A stretch of 64,000 nt of DNA from Lineus longissimus (GCF_910592395.1 NC_088308.1:10991001-11055000), one strand, 5' to 3'; shown: positions 43,863 through 54,333, numbered from the stretch's first letter. Numbers and translations: made by a program. The notes: generated by a model from the sequence alone, not told the origin.

Positions 43863-44496
43863 TGAGAAGTGATTGCAATTTACCCAGTTGGCAGCTGCAT
43901 TCTAAAAACGATCAACACGTCACAGGTTGCAGTGACAAAAATTGCTGGTTGTGAGGCACTTAAACTACCCAATACTGTAAATACCCATTTCAATGTGCTA
44001 ATGGTTAATATGAAATTATGTGAATGTGGTACAGTCCAATTCACAAATGACATCCATCCTGGTTCGCGTTATTGACTCGTGAGGTGTGGGCCAAGTTGTG
44101 TGTCAATGACACACCAGTGACGCGCTAATCTCTCTGTTCGCGTAAATTATGCGCGACCTACGTGCGAGTTACGTGTTACCTACATGCTGGGTAGCGCGTG
44201 AATGACACGCTAATGACGCGCCAATGACGGAAAAAATAAGCTGATGCATTGTTAAGGTACTGGTTGACGTGGTTGAGTAGGCTTATATCTACTCCGATTG
44301 AATCAGTGATAGATTTTCTTATTTTAGCATTGTACCAGAACCATTCTGCTAATATCCCACAATCAAAAATGTTATCAACAGGTGAGAGAAATCTCATGCA
44401 TAGCGATAACTAATCAACATGATCAACATTACTGTATTTACTGAAACAATATAGCCTTACAATAATAGCCTCCAGGTCTGTTCACACTGCTGAGGT
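43863..44496. other. No gene; GC-rich CGCG block
   Basis: About 44080-44230 has repeated ATGACACGC, AATGACGCGCC and ACGTGCGAGTTACGTG phrases, loosely like the subterminal GC-rich parts of 41190-42379. No frame supported. Confidence 0.35.
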
Positions 44497-44505
44497 CAGT
44501 GGATG

Positions 44506-45257
44506 GTTACAGGAAAATTCGTCCCCGGATAATTCGTCCCCGGAAAATTCGTCCCCGCAAATTCGTCCCCGGATAATTCGTCCCTAAGGAAAATTCGTCC
44601 CCGGATAATTCGTCCCCGAGGATAATTCGTCCCCTAGGAAAATTTGTCCCCGAGAATAATTCGTCCCCAGAAAATTTTACAAAGTTGAAAGTTTCTGACT
44701 TTACTTTCTAAGACCCTTAAGTCTTGTCGAATGGACTGTGGTAACTACTACTTTCGATTTTTCTCATTCAGTGTATCTCTCTTTACTACCATACTAGCTA
44801 GTTACCTACCCCACTATTTTTATAGTAGGTAAAGGTAGGCAGGCAAAATATTTTATTGAAGAATTTAGAGCTTTTCTTTCATTCTGACCAGTAAAAATAC
44901 TTATTTGAAGAAAAAAAAATTATTTCGCCTGCCTACCAACTGAAAAAAGTGGAGTAGGTAACTAGCTAGTAGGGTAGTAAATAGAGATATAACACTGAAT
45001 GAGAAAAGTCGAAAGGAGTAGGTAGTAGTTATTACTAGAAAGTAATGTCAGAAACTTTCAACTTTTGTTAAATTTTCCGGGACGAATTATCCTCGGGGAC
45101 GAATTTTCCTCAGGGACGAATTTTCCAGGGACGAATTATCCGCGGGGACGAATTATCTGGGGACGAATTTTCCAGGGACGAATTTTCCTCGGGGACGAAT
45201 TTTCCGGGGACGAGTTTTCCGGGGACGAATTATCCGGGGACGAATTTTCCTAGAGCC
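44506..45257. mobile_element. Mutator-like MITE with about 340-bp inverted arms and minisatellite termini
   Basis: CAGTGGATG directly flanks both ends (44497-44505 and 45258-45266), an exact 9-bp duplication. The arms (44506 to about 44853 and about 44917-45257) are reverse complements. Their outer 150 bp are tandem copies of a 15-18 bp unit GGAAAATTCGTCCCC / GGATAATTCGTCCCC, facing inward from both ends. The inner parts share CTAGCTAGTTACCTACYCCAC and GGTAGGCAGGC. A central loop of about 65 bp remains. Long TIRs plus a 9-bp duplication fit Mutator-like elements. The plus frame 45065-45253 only translates the minisatellite. Confidence 0.85.
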
Positions 45258-45266
45258 CAGTGGATG

Positions 45267-45662
45267 ATCTGCGGATGCTGGTCGGGTTTTTTTCATGTCC
45301 GATTTTAAGTTATCGTCCTGGGCAGTACTGTAGCTGCGTAGGTCATAATTTCATCCTCCTTCCGCATGACCAGAACTCTATTTGTATCTTATGTGGTTCT
45401 GTCTCTGCTTGAATTGGCCACCATTATCACAGAATGTGCAAGATTTGCTCATAATTTTACAAGTAAATTCCATGCAAACCTTGAGAAGTGAGTTCAAACC
45501 TTTTGAATAGTCCAAACTTTTTGATTGAAACTGTTTTATACTTTAAAATCTCATTTACTGAATCTAACTTTGGAATGTACATATCTTTTATATCAAACTA
45601 ACATTCGACCGCCACCAAAAATCAACCCGGCTGCTGATGAGAATAAAGGTAGGCCTAATCAA
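45267..45662. other. No feature seen
   Basis: AT-rich spacer without recognisable structure. Confidence 0.3.
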
Positions 45663-46043
45663 TAGCCGCATGTACACCACCTGAAAATGGACCACCAATC
45701 TTGGTTCGCGAACCAATGAAAATCCACCAAGCGCGTACACCAGCGCTGCAGCTAGTTATAAAATCCGGCTACAAATGGCGCACAAACAATAAGCAGAAAG
45801 CGCCATTTCGAAAACGCCGCCTGGAGCCGAACCATCTAACTAGCTAATTGCCGATCCATTTGCGCGTACACCACGACAAAGCCGAGCTTTTAACAAGCCG
45901 GGCGAATTTGGACCATCAAGCTTGGTGGGACAAATTCGCCCGGCAATTTGTATCGGCAATGGATTGCCGAACCAATTTGTCGCGGCAATGTGGTGGTGTA
46001 CGTGCAATTGGTCCACCAATAGTTCGTGGTGTGAGCGCAGCTA
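45663..46043. mobile_element. GCGCGTACACCACC MITE, copy 1
   Basis: Left end TAGCCGCATGTACACCACC and right end GTGGTGTGAGCGCAGCTA are imperfect inverted repeats; ACCACCAATC...GATTGG-like pairing continues inward. The interior has CCAAGCGCGTACACC, AGCTAGTTATAAAATCCGGC, AGCGCCATTTCGAA and several self-complementary CAATTTG/CAAATTG phrases. TA at both ends suggests a TA duplication. Further copies are at 48372 and 61745. Confidence 0.8.
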
Positions 46044-47100
46044 TTATTAATGGCAATCGCTGCTGAAACACAAAATACAAATCCTCTCAATACTGTAAGC
46101 ACTTATTTATGACAATAACCTATATTGTTTGGGCAGTGTATCAATAAAGAATAAGATTACTTCAGACAAGCTGGTACCTAAATCAAATAAGAATAACAAG
46201 AATTACTAAACAATCAAAGGCAGTGGAATCAATAACAGGTCAAACATGAAGAATATATTGATATTCTTACTCTGAGCATGTACATGTAATATGCATGTTA
46301 ATGTAACATATTTCCTTTAGACAAGGGAGAGTACATAGTTTTATTTGGCTACACCCACCTACCAACACCACTGCCATTGAATCTGGGTGAAAAGGACAAC
46401 AGCAAAAAGGCATGCCCTGTGGAGTTGCGGTGGTGTAGTGGCTCAGATCTCTGATGGGCAGTCAAGAGGTCCCTGAACGAAAATATCACAACCTTCAACA
46501 AATAATACAAAATGGTTCACGATGGCGCCGGTGAGATGCAGAGTTTTTGCTTTGGTACACAGCATTTGTATGGAAAGAAAGCTCTTGCTCTCGATAAATT
46601 GAAGATTTCACAGCAGTTTCTTTCCGCGGAAAATTTCATGCCAGGAACACGGCAGCTATTCCCGCGAATGACGTCACGCGAGTACCGTGTGCAAACCGGC
46701 TCGGAGCCGGTTCGCTTTTACACGCATAAATAAACCCTCCTCCACCGGCCTACACCGGCCTGCACCGACCCGAGACCGGCGATCGGAACCCGCCTCGGAC
46801 CAGGAGGGTTCAGGACGGTAGGTTCGCTTTTACACGAGGGAAAATGAACCGGCTGGTACCTGAACTAGTCTCGATCCGGCTTGAACCCGCACCGTGTAAA
46901 AACGCCTAATGTAAAAGATCTAGAGTAACAGTTTACTGTAAAATGAGGCTGCTAGTCTATTGTGGGTGTTTAAAACATGGCTGATGGTCCTTTAAAACAT
47001 GGCTGATGACCGCCAAGATTTTATAAAACCTGGCAATGGTGTATCAGGCTCCACAAAATGCCAATTGATACTCGTCCAACTCACACATTAAAATTGTCTG
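46044..47100. other. No gene; palindromic GC-rich block at 46680-46910
   Basis: About 46690-46905 contains ACCGGCTCGGAGCCGGT, two copies of GGTTCGCTTTTACACG, and a terminal CACCGTGTAAAAACGCC, suggesting a self-complementary MITE whose borders I could not fix. Near 46425-46480 a GGTGGTGTAGTGGCTCAG phrase resembles a tRNA A box, but no tRNA fold follows. The 73-codon frame 46512-46733 runs into the palindromic block. Confidence 0.4.
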
Positions 47101-47112
47101 TGGCCAACTATG

Positions 47113-47629
47113 GCTGAAGGGGTTATTGTCGTCCTGGGTGATGCACAATATCACCCAGGCTCTATCTGGCGATGCATAACATCACCCTCGGTGATATTGT
47201 GCATTCGTTTCGCGATTGGTGACGAGGTTGTCAAATCGTAGCATGGTACTTCTGCTATATACCGTAGACGACCGCGCACGGCGAATAAATCCTCGGCACC
47301 TTTCTCATGTTTATTTGTTAAACGCACATATTTTTGTTTGATTTCCCATCCTTTGGCAACTAAAGATGCCCTTTCGACTCGGGAGGCTGCCAAATGATGT
47401 TTCAAGTCATGCTGGTGAACCAGATGAACGGCCGCCATTTTTTTTTTGGCCTTGAACATTTCCACGTCCGCCGATTCGACAACCCCGTCACCAATAGCGA
47501 AACGAATGCATAACATCACCCTGGGTGATGTTGTGCATGCACAATGTCACCCAGGGTGATGTTATGCATCACCCAGATAGAGGCTGGGTGATATTGTGCA
47601 TCACCCAGGACGACAATGACCCTTTTGGC
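47113..47629. mobile_element. Mutator-like MITE with 110-140 bp TIRs and 9-bp duplication
   Basis: CCAACTATG flanks both ends exactly (47104-47112 and 47630-47638). The left arm (47113 to about 47240: GCTGAAGGGGTTATTGTCG, TCCTGGGTGATGCACAATAT...) is reverse-complemented in the right arm (about 47483-47629), which carries one extra internal ATCACCCTGGGTGAT unit. The outer 16 bp match at 12 positions, all differences being transitions. Arms are full of the palindrome ATCACCCTGGGTGAT. The unique middle holds part of a 122-codon minus-strand frame. Confidence 0.9.
47151..47519 (-). CDS. Open frame inside the 47.1-kb MITE, unknown product
   Basis: 122 codons spanning from one inverted arm through the unique middle into the other. 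The middle reads MAAVHLVHQHDLKHHLAAS, then ASLVAKGWEIKQKYVRLTNK. It has no zinc finger or catalytic motif I recognise and does not look like a Mutator transposase. It may be a captured host fragment or chance. Confidence 0.25.
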   Translation of the reverse strand: MMLCIRFAIGDGVVESADVEMFKAKKKMAAVHLVHQHDLKHHLAASRVERASLVAKGWEIKQKYVRLTNKHEKGAEDLFAVRGRLRYIAEVPCYDLTTSSPIAKRMHNITEGDVMHRQIEPG

Positions 47630-47708
47630 CCAACTATGATGAGTTAAATGGATGTCAAAATCTCAGTTGGGTCTAAAATGGTGTCACACTGTACAGAAAT
47701 TCAGGGAA

Positions 47709-47784
47709 CCTTGATACATGTAGCTCAATTGGTAGAGCAGTGGACCGGCAATCCAAAGATCTGTGTTTCGAGTCCCAGTCAAGG
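47709..47784 (+). other. tRNA-like sequence, degenerate
   Basis: Acceptor-like CCTTGAT pairs with GTCAAGG. A good D arm TAGCTCAATTGGTAGAGC is followed by an anticodon-like arm GTGGA-CCGGCAA-TCCAA and a B-box-like GTTTCGAGTCCC. Faults: five extra bases between acceptor and D arm, C instead of T before the anticodon position, a T-stem mismatch and an 8-base T loop. Most likely a tRNA pseudogene or SINE head. Confidence 0.45.
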
Positions 47785-48371
47785 CAACTTGATTTTTCTG
47801 AACTAATTTCATTCTTTCCTATCTTATGGAGACAGTTCAGCTTTAAACTAGTTGAGAGTCCATTCAGTGAACCTATCCTATTTTGAACTGGTAATATTAT
47901 CGGGCCAAGTTGAAAACCATTACAAATATCTAGCGCAGAGAATCATCGATGCATGTCCAATGTCTATCAATAATCTTGCCAGCTAAAAGTTTAACAAGGT
48001 GCACCAACACACGGTTGAGTTGAATCCTGTGATTGCAATGAATGGCCTGGAGGTAATTGCCAACATTTCTGGTGACTTCTGAAAATTAAAAATTAAAGTT
48101 GTCAGCCTGGTTTTACTTGTTGGACATGGTTAATGAAGGTGGTATATTATTGTGAGAGAAGATACAATGCTTAAATAATGATAACCTTTTAGACCAGTTT
48201 TTCTGTTTGCGCATTTGAAACTAACATCTGTCTCAATGTATTTAGGGCAATTACTGTGACTATATTCACTGTGGTCAATTTGACCAACTTATTATGCCCA
48301 GCTGCTCAACGAACAGGGGCATCTTGGGTTGCGTATGTACATAAGACTATATACCCCCCCCCCTGTACAAA
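47785..48371. other. No feature seen
   Basis: AT-rich spacer with a poly-C run at about 48353-48363; no frame or repeat recognised. Confidence 0.3.
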
Positions 48372-48754
48372 TAAGCCACACTTACACCACCTGAAAATGG
48401 ACCACCAATCTTGGTTCGGGAACCAATGCCGCACCATCGAAAATCCACCAAGCGCTTACACCAGCGCTGCAGCTAGTTATAAAATCCGGCTACAGATGGC
48501 GCGCAAACAATAAATTGCATGCGCAGAGAGCGCCATTTCGAACCATCTAACTAGCTAATTGCCGATCCATTTGCGCGTACACCACGACAAAGCTGAGCTT
48601 TTAACAAGCCGGGCGAATTTGAACCATCAAGCTTGGTGGGACAAATTCGCTCGGCAATTTGTATCGGCAATGGATTGCCGAACCAATTTGTCGCGGCAAT
48701 GTGGTGATGTAAGTGCAATTGGTCCACCAATATTTCGTGGTGTAAGCGCAGCTA
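48372..48754. mobile_element. GCGCGTACACCACC MITE, copy 2
   Basis: About 90 percent like copy 1 over its whole length, with ends TAAGCCACACTTACACCACC and GTGGTGTAAGCGCAGCTA. It retains CCGCACCATCGAAAATCCAC and TGCATGCGCAGAGAGCGCC, which copy 1 lacks in part. Confidence 0.8.
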
Positions 48755-48986
48755 TAGTGTACGGTTCTTCATAGACCTCCTCCCCCTCAGCGCGTACATA
48801 CTTAATGGATGCTCCATTATGTTCTGAGCACATTTTCACATCTGCCTCCTATTCTGCGTCCCATTCCCCTCAAAAATTCAAGAGCTGCTCATCTGATGGA
48901 CTTGCGATTGTGACAAGAATGCGTAGTGTGTCAAAGGTTCCCATGAGCAAAATCCAAGATGGTCACGATCGCGTAATGTCTAGTCT

Positions 48987-49446
48987 GAGACAAGACCACT
49001 AATTTAGCGGACTAATGAATATTCATAGGTTGGAGGGTTGAGGCCTATCAATTAGACGAGTGCATGTTTTTAACTCTCAAGTGCATATTTGGAGAGGTAT
49101 TGAAAAAATATTTGTTGTGGCAAGTTTACAGATATAAAGAAATTATTTGATGAAAAAATTAATTTCGAATTTTGCTAATTGGGTATTAAATAGGGGGCGT
49201 GTTTTGAGATTTTTCTGCCAGTTGGCTGAAAAGAGTGGAAATATCAATGTCTGTCTAATTTGTCGATTATCAAAAAATTTCCGTGGTCAACCACCAGTTT
49301 ATTTTTCACCATTTACTTGCCCGACTGTCCGGAATATCATATCAAAATTTCAGATTCACAACCCCACGCAGTATTTGATGCGTCGCGGTCAAACATTGAC
49401 AATTGAACTGCTAAAAGGCTTAAAAAATCAATTGTGGTCTTGTCTC
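48987..49446. mobile_element. GAGACAAGACCAC inverted-repeat element, copy B
   Basis: Same ends as copy A; about 95 percent alike by eye. Carries a small internal duplication near its left end (ACTAATTTAGCGGACTAATGA). The plus frame 49147-49476 runs off the right end and is not a gene. Confidence 0.85.
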
Positions 49447-49996
49447 CATTTTACACTACATTTTGGGTCAATTTAGTGAAAAATTTGAATGTGCTCAAAT
49501 CACTCTAATTCATTTAGAATATTGTATTGCTGATGATTTAAGGTCAAAACAAGCTAAAATAATGAGAAAAAAACTTAATTTGACCCCAATATGAGCCAAC
49601 CTAGCCCCGGTCTAAGTTCGGTTTCATTTTTACAAGTCTTGTTGTTTTGCCATTCATTTTGTAATTTCTTTGAAACTACTTAGGCCTTGATTCTGAAAGT
49701 TGTGCCCTAAGCAGCAAAGATATTTCTAAATCACATCCTAAATTTTCAGCTCCATAGCTTCCTCTTTCTGGCCAGGGCTGGTCTTTGAATTTGGTGTTGT
49801 TGGCTGCAAAATCATGACTTTTTGTCGATTTTGTCCTCTTTCATCGCTTTTGGCACAGTTGTACCACTCTTGGAAATGTCTCTCATTTCTCCAAAAATGT
49901 CCAGATATCCCTTTCCTTTGTTGGAGAGTTGTGGGATGTCATCTACATTAGTTTGAAAAAATTCTCAAAATGCTAACCCTGAAATCTACCTTCATT
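49447..49996. other. Spacer between two element copies
   Basis: 550 bp between copies B and C. No frame or repeat recognised. The two flanking copies share orientation, so recombination between them could delete this segment. Confidence 0.4.
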
Positions 49997-50443
49997 GAGA
50001 CAAGACCACTAATGAATATTCATAGGTTGGAGGGTCGAGGCCTATCAATTAGACGAGTGCATGTTTTTAACTCTCAAGTACATATTTGGAGAGGTATTGA
50101 AAAAATATTTGTTGTGGCAAGTCTACAGATATAAAGAAATTATTTGATGAAAAAATTAATTTCGAATTTTGCTAATTGGGTATTAAATAGGGGGCGTGTT
50201 TTGAGATTTTTCTGCCAGTTGGCTGAAAAGAGTGGAAATATCAATGTCTGTCTAATTTGTCGATTATCAAAAAATTTCCGTCGCCAACTACCAGTTTATT
50301 TTTCACCATTTACTTGCCCGACTGTCCGGAATATCATATCAAAATTTCAGATTCACAACCCCACGCAGTATTTGATGCGTCGCGGTCAAACATTGACAAT
50401 TTAACTGCTAAAAGGCTTAAAAAATCAATTGTGGTCTTGTCTC
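49997..50443. mobile_element. GAGACAAGACCAC inverted-repeat element, copy C
   Basis: 447 bp with perfect GAGACAAGACCAC termini. It is closest to copy B but lacks its left-end duplication. Confidence 0.85.
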
Positions 50444-51065
50444 GTCTTGGTCTATCTTGATCCAACTTTTCTTTGTTTTGACGAGCAAATTGGTCAACTT
50501 GACCAATTAGCTTGATCATCTTGACTTACCAGTATGGTCAATCGACCAATTGGATTGACTGTCTGAGAATTCAGAGAATTTGGTCATTTTGGTCACGGGA
50601 TGAATATTATTATCATTAGAAGTGGTCACTATGCACAAGCCAAAAGGCATGACAATTTGTTCTCAGTTTTCCAGCAAGTTTCATTCGCTTCGAATATTTG
50701 CTGTTGAGATAAATAGGTCAGACATATGTCAGAGGGGATATTAACTGAAAGTTGTGTTAATAATTGGTGCATCTGCAACTCTGTTGTTGTTGGAGGCAGT
50801 AAAACAATGATTTTGCATTGTCAGCAATATACAGGACTGTCCCAAGTGTCTGGGTCAGCCACAACATTAAACATCAAGTTTTGTATTTGACTTATGTAAA
50901 CCACACTATGGGCTGCTTTATTTAGCCACACCCTTCATTGTTTTCAGTTATTCAATATGCATCTGCTGTCATATTCCACCGTATTTTCAATGTTGTGGCA
51001 TGATATCAATACTTACTGTGATTTTGAAAAGCATCAAGACATAAAGAACGAAGTCAGCCTGCTCT
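50444..51065. other. No gene seen
   Basis: Several GACCAATT/AATTGGTC self-complementary phrases lie at 50489-50552; otherwise featureless. Confidence 0.35.
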
Positions 51066-51255
51066 TTAAAGGGACTCTACAGGCAGCAGCTAGGCAGGAA
51101 AGATAAAAGTTACACGAAGTCGCCAATAGGTATCTCTCACATCTCACAGTACGTCAAAATGATTCATGCTTGTACAAAGAATACGTTTAGTGCTGAATCT
51201 GATATGACCCGGCCAAATTAGCCCCTCTGCTCCTGCCTATATAGTTCCCCTTTAA
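51066..51255. mobile_element. TTAA-type MITE, complete 190-bp copy
   Basis: TTAAAGGGACTCTACAGGCA at the left and TGCCTATATAGTTCCCCTTTAA at the right form inverted repeats bounded by TTAA, the duplication typical of piggyBac and Kolobok transposons. No coding capacity. Confidence 0.8.
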
Positions 51256-51708
51256 TACGTGGCGCAAAATATTTTAATGCCATTAGTTGTGGTGCTAAAA
51301 ATAATGACTGTCAGTGGTGGACATCAATCATTTTGACAAGTTAATCTTCAAAAATTCCGAACACAGAAGCAGAAGAAGAAGAAGAAATTAATTTTGTACA
51401 CAACCAGCTCATGCAAATAGCTCAATTTTCAATGTCCGTCTTTAACCTGATGAGCAGGTCACAGTCATATTGATATATGGTCATTTAGCTTGTTTATTTG
51501 CCCAAACATCTTGCCACTGATGGGAGGTTGTATACTTTGTCTCCCTTTAATTCAGTTTAACTGCTGGTTGACCTTACACCTTAGAATTATCAAAGTACCG
51601 TTTGTAAAAATATTGAAATTTGTAATTGAATGCGAAAATGTCCAATAGATTGATGTCTTTGTTTACAAAAGGACGTCATTCTGAGGTCATTGCTGTTGGC
51701 TGCGCGCT
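51256..51708. other. No gene seen
   Basis: Contains an AGAAGAAGAAGAAGAAA run at about 51370-51386, possibly another LINE tail; nothing else noted. Confidence 0.35.
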
Positions 51709-51912
51709 TACCGTATTTTGCTGCGTATAAGGACCCAAGAAAGCCCTAAAATCGGGGTTGCGTGTTATACGAAGGTGCGTGTTATCTATGGCCTAGCCCT
51801 AGGAAGCCACCGAATGATCACAAGATTTTTTCCATCAACTCATTTCTTTTGACAGCTTTTTAGCTCACCTCTTAGCAGAGGTGAGCTTATCCCATACCGT
51901 GGCGTCCGTCGT

Positions 51913-51965
<53 letters not shown>

Positions 51966-53454
51966 CGTCGTCGTCCGTCGTCCGTTAGCAGGGCACGTTT
52001 CGTAACTGTTGGAGCTATTGAGTTGAAACTTGGTACACATGTACCCTTATGTAATGACACCTTGGAGACCAAGTTTCGGTCCGATTCGTTTCATGGTTTG
52101 GCCACCAGGGGGCCAAACGTTAAAAGTGAAAATATGCAATATCTCCCTTAATAGTAGTCGGGAAATTTTGAAAAAAATATGGTAGGTACTTCTAGCAAAG
52201 GTGCATCATATATCGTCCGGGTTTTTGATTTGACCTCCTTTTCAAGGTCACAGAGGTCAAATGGTGTAAATTGGTCGTTAGGATGTAACGATGGCACGTT
52301 TCTAAACTGCAATGACTATTGATACCAAATTTGGTACACATTTACCCCTTAGTCAGGTGATCTCAGGGACCGAAGTTTGGTCCAATATGATTCACCACTT
52401 GACCACCAGGGGGCAAAGTCCAAAAACCTTAAAAATGGGATCATTCCTTAACTTCTTGCCCGATTGCCACCAATTTGATATCATGGGTACATCTAACCAC
52501 CATACAGTATATGTCACACAGGTTTTTAATTTCACCTTCTTGTCAAGGTCACAGAGGTCAAATGGCGTAAATTCGCCGTCAGGCCGTAACTATGGCACGT
52601 TTCTTAACTGCAATGACTATTGATCACAAATTAAGTACACATGTACCCCTTGGTCAGGTGATCTCAGGTACCGAAGTTTGGTGCGATCTGATTTGCCGTT
52701 TGGCCTCCAGGGAGGGGGCCAAATCCTAAATTCTTCAAAAAACCCATTATTCCTAGTAATGACTTGCCCGATTGGCACTAATTTTATATCATAGGTACAT
52801 CTAATTCTAACAACCATTCAATGTGTCACCCGGGTCTTCTTTGATTTGACCTACTTTTCAAGGTCACAGAGGTCGAATGTACTGTAAATTGGCCATTTTG
52901 GGGAAATTGTAATTGCTTGGACCTACATCAAACCTAACACTACATGACACAATACCATGCTCTTTATCCATCTTTCCTCCACATGAGGTGAGCACAATGG
53001 CCCTGGCCATTTCATTTAGCTCGCAACCAAGTCCGCGCATTTTATATTTTTGCACGAAAGAAAAATCGGGAATATCGATGCACTTTGCATAGTTCACCGA
53101 TGCTAACTCGCCTGTTCTGTACGCAATACATATTAATAGTATCCTCATTATCATTTCAGTTACTTCTATAAATGTTTTTGAGGGTCCTTAGCGGCAATAT
53201 TCAGAGCATAGATGCGAGATAAATCCAAATCGATAAATCAGCTGATCGAGTGCCGCCATGATTTAACATCAAAGCGAGGCTTTTACGAAGGAAAGATAGG
53301 CAGGGGACATCTCAGAAGTTACATTGTGTATACCTGTAGTATGTAAAATGTACTGCGTGTTATACGTAGGTGCGCCTTATGTCTGGATTTTGTCTACGGA
53401 CTCAATGGGTGCGCTTTATACCCCGGTGCGTTTTATACGCAGCAAAATACGGTA
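51709..53454. mobile_element. TACCGTATTTTG inverted-repeat element, host of a nested repeat
   Basis: The left end TACCGTATTTTGCTGCGTATAA is reverse-complemented at 53433-53454. Near both ends are further inverted copies of TATAACACGCA.C and GCGCACC-type units. The middle is occupied by the AGCTCACC repeat copy 1 (51862-53017); the remaining about 590 bp are the element itself. Similar termini are widespread in animal genomes; I do not assign a superfamily. Confidence 0.75.
51862..53017 (+). repeat. AGCTCACC repeat, copy 1 (1.16 kb)
   Basis: Starts with the hairpin AGCTCACCTCTTAGCAGAGG + TGAGCT, then a (GTC)n tract, then three homologous modules of about 310 bp. Modules one and two carry CCACCAGGGGGC (52102-52113, 52403-52414), and modules carry AGGTCA-CAG-AGGTCA (52245-52259, 52546-52560; the third has AGGTCG). 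It ends GAGGTGAGCACAATGGCC, CTGGCCATTTCATTT. No coding frame. Copies 2 and 3 are about 97 percent identical by eye. Confidence 0.9.
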
Positions 53455-54003
53455 CTCGTATCTCAACAGAGGGGATTGCGTGACGTAACAATATCAACGT
53501 CCATGATCGTTGTTGGTTCCACTTGGATACAAGGAGATTTTCTGACTTGCATTATATTTTAGAATAAAACTTGCAGATGCGATTTTGTTACAATTACAGC
53601 CGTACATCATCGGTTAAGCATCGTCATGTTATCAAGGGAAACCACAACAGGATGACGGTTTGTCGCAACTTTTCTTCATGAAAACCATGTTGAAGAGATA
53701 CGAGAGTTTGCGCGCATGATGTTTACAAATTAGCGGTGACGTCAGCAGATATCCATCTATTTCGTAAACACGGCCCAGATATAAATTTCAGTATTGCTAT
53801 TGTGTAGACAGATATATAGGCCTACATGTACTAATACTATAAATACTAAGTTTCAGCAAAAATGCATCAGTGATTTGCACTACATTGTGTATTAACTGCA
53901 TTTCTATTTTCCTGGACCACCAGTTATTTACGAACAGCGTACACCTTATGTCTTTGTCATAATTGTTCACATTTTTATTGAGGTCTTCCCTTGTGTCTTT
54001 CAG
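53455..54003. other. Sequence upstream of the first recognised myosin exon
   Basis: Non-coding. The final part is pyrimidine-rich and ends in TTGTGTCTTTCAG, a good splice acceptor directly before 54004. No repeat recognised in the last 200 bp. Confidence 0.5.
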
Positions 54004-54114
54004 GGCCAGCTGGTATGGTTTGACACAGGGGTAGGGTACCCTGTACCGGGAGAGGTGGTTGATTTCTCCCGCTACCACAATTACATCAGTATCAAAACTG
54101 ACCTGGAAGATAGC
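54004..54114 (+). CDS. Unconventional myosin, N-terminal motor exon a
   Basis: 37 codons between TTTCAG|GGCCAG and GATAGC|GTAAGT. The product starts GQLVWFDTGVGYPVPGEV and continues with VDFSRYHNYISIK, an SH3-like subdomain seen at the N-terminus of myosin motors ('..VW...G...PGEV..'). There is no Met, so an upstream exon must exist. Both boundaries are phase 0 and join in frame to 58942. With the next two exons it builds the start of an actin-based motor. The class is unresolved; the WFD...PGEV form reminds me of MyTH4-FERM classes such as VII, XV or XXII. Confidence 0.8.
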
Positions 54115-54333
54115 GTAAGTATATACATGTATGCAGGGTTTTAGCCAGGATTTTTTGTGCGAAATTCAGACGTTGTGCTGGTACCTAGATGCGCTGTCTC
54201 AGAAATTGTTGAGAAGCACTTTTCTTCAATAAAAAGGATTAAAGTAGAATTTGTTTGCATGAGACAAAGTTGTGAGCTTAAATGCAACCTTAGAGTGTGA
54301 TCAAATGATAAAAAAAAAATTTAATTCCTTTTT

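Noticed and set aside
45065-45253. 62-codon frame with GDEFSGDEFSG repeats
   Set aside because: Translation of the minisatellite in the right arm of the 44.5-kb MITE.
47709-47784. Functional tRNA gene
   Set aside because: Extra bases between acceptor and D arm, wrong base before the anticodon and an imperfect T arm make function unlikely; kept only as tRNA-like.
49147-50404. Similar frames MMKKLISNFANWVLN at two places, suggestive of a duplicated small gene
   Set aside because: Both lie inside copies of the GAGACAAGACCAC element; the related copy at 28097 breaks the frame and one version runs off the element.
51840-52072. Minus-strand frame with a long poly-Asp stretch and one with poly-Thr
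   Set aside because: Products of the (GTC)n microsatellite in the AGCTCACC repeat, read in two frames.
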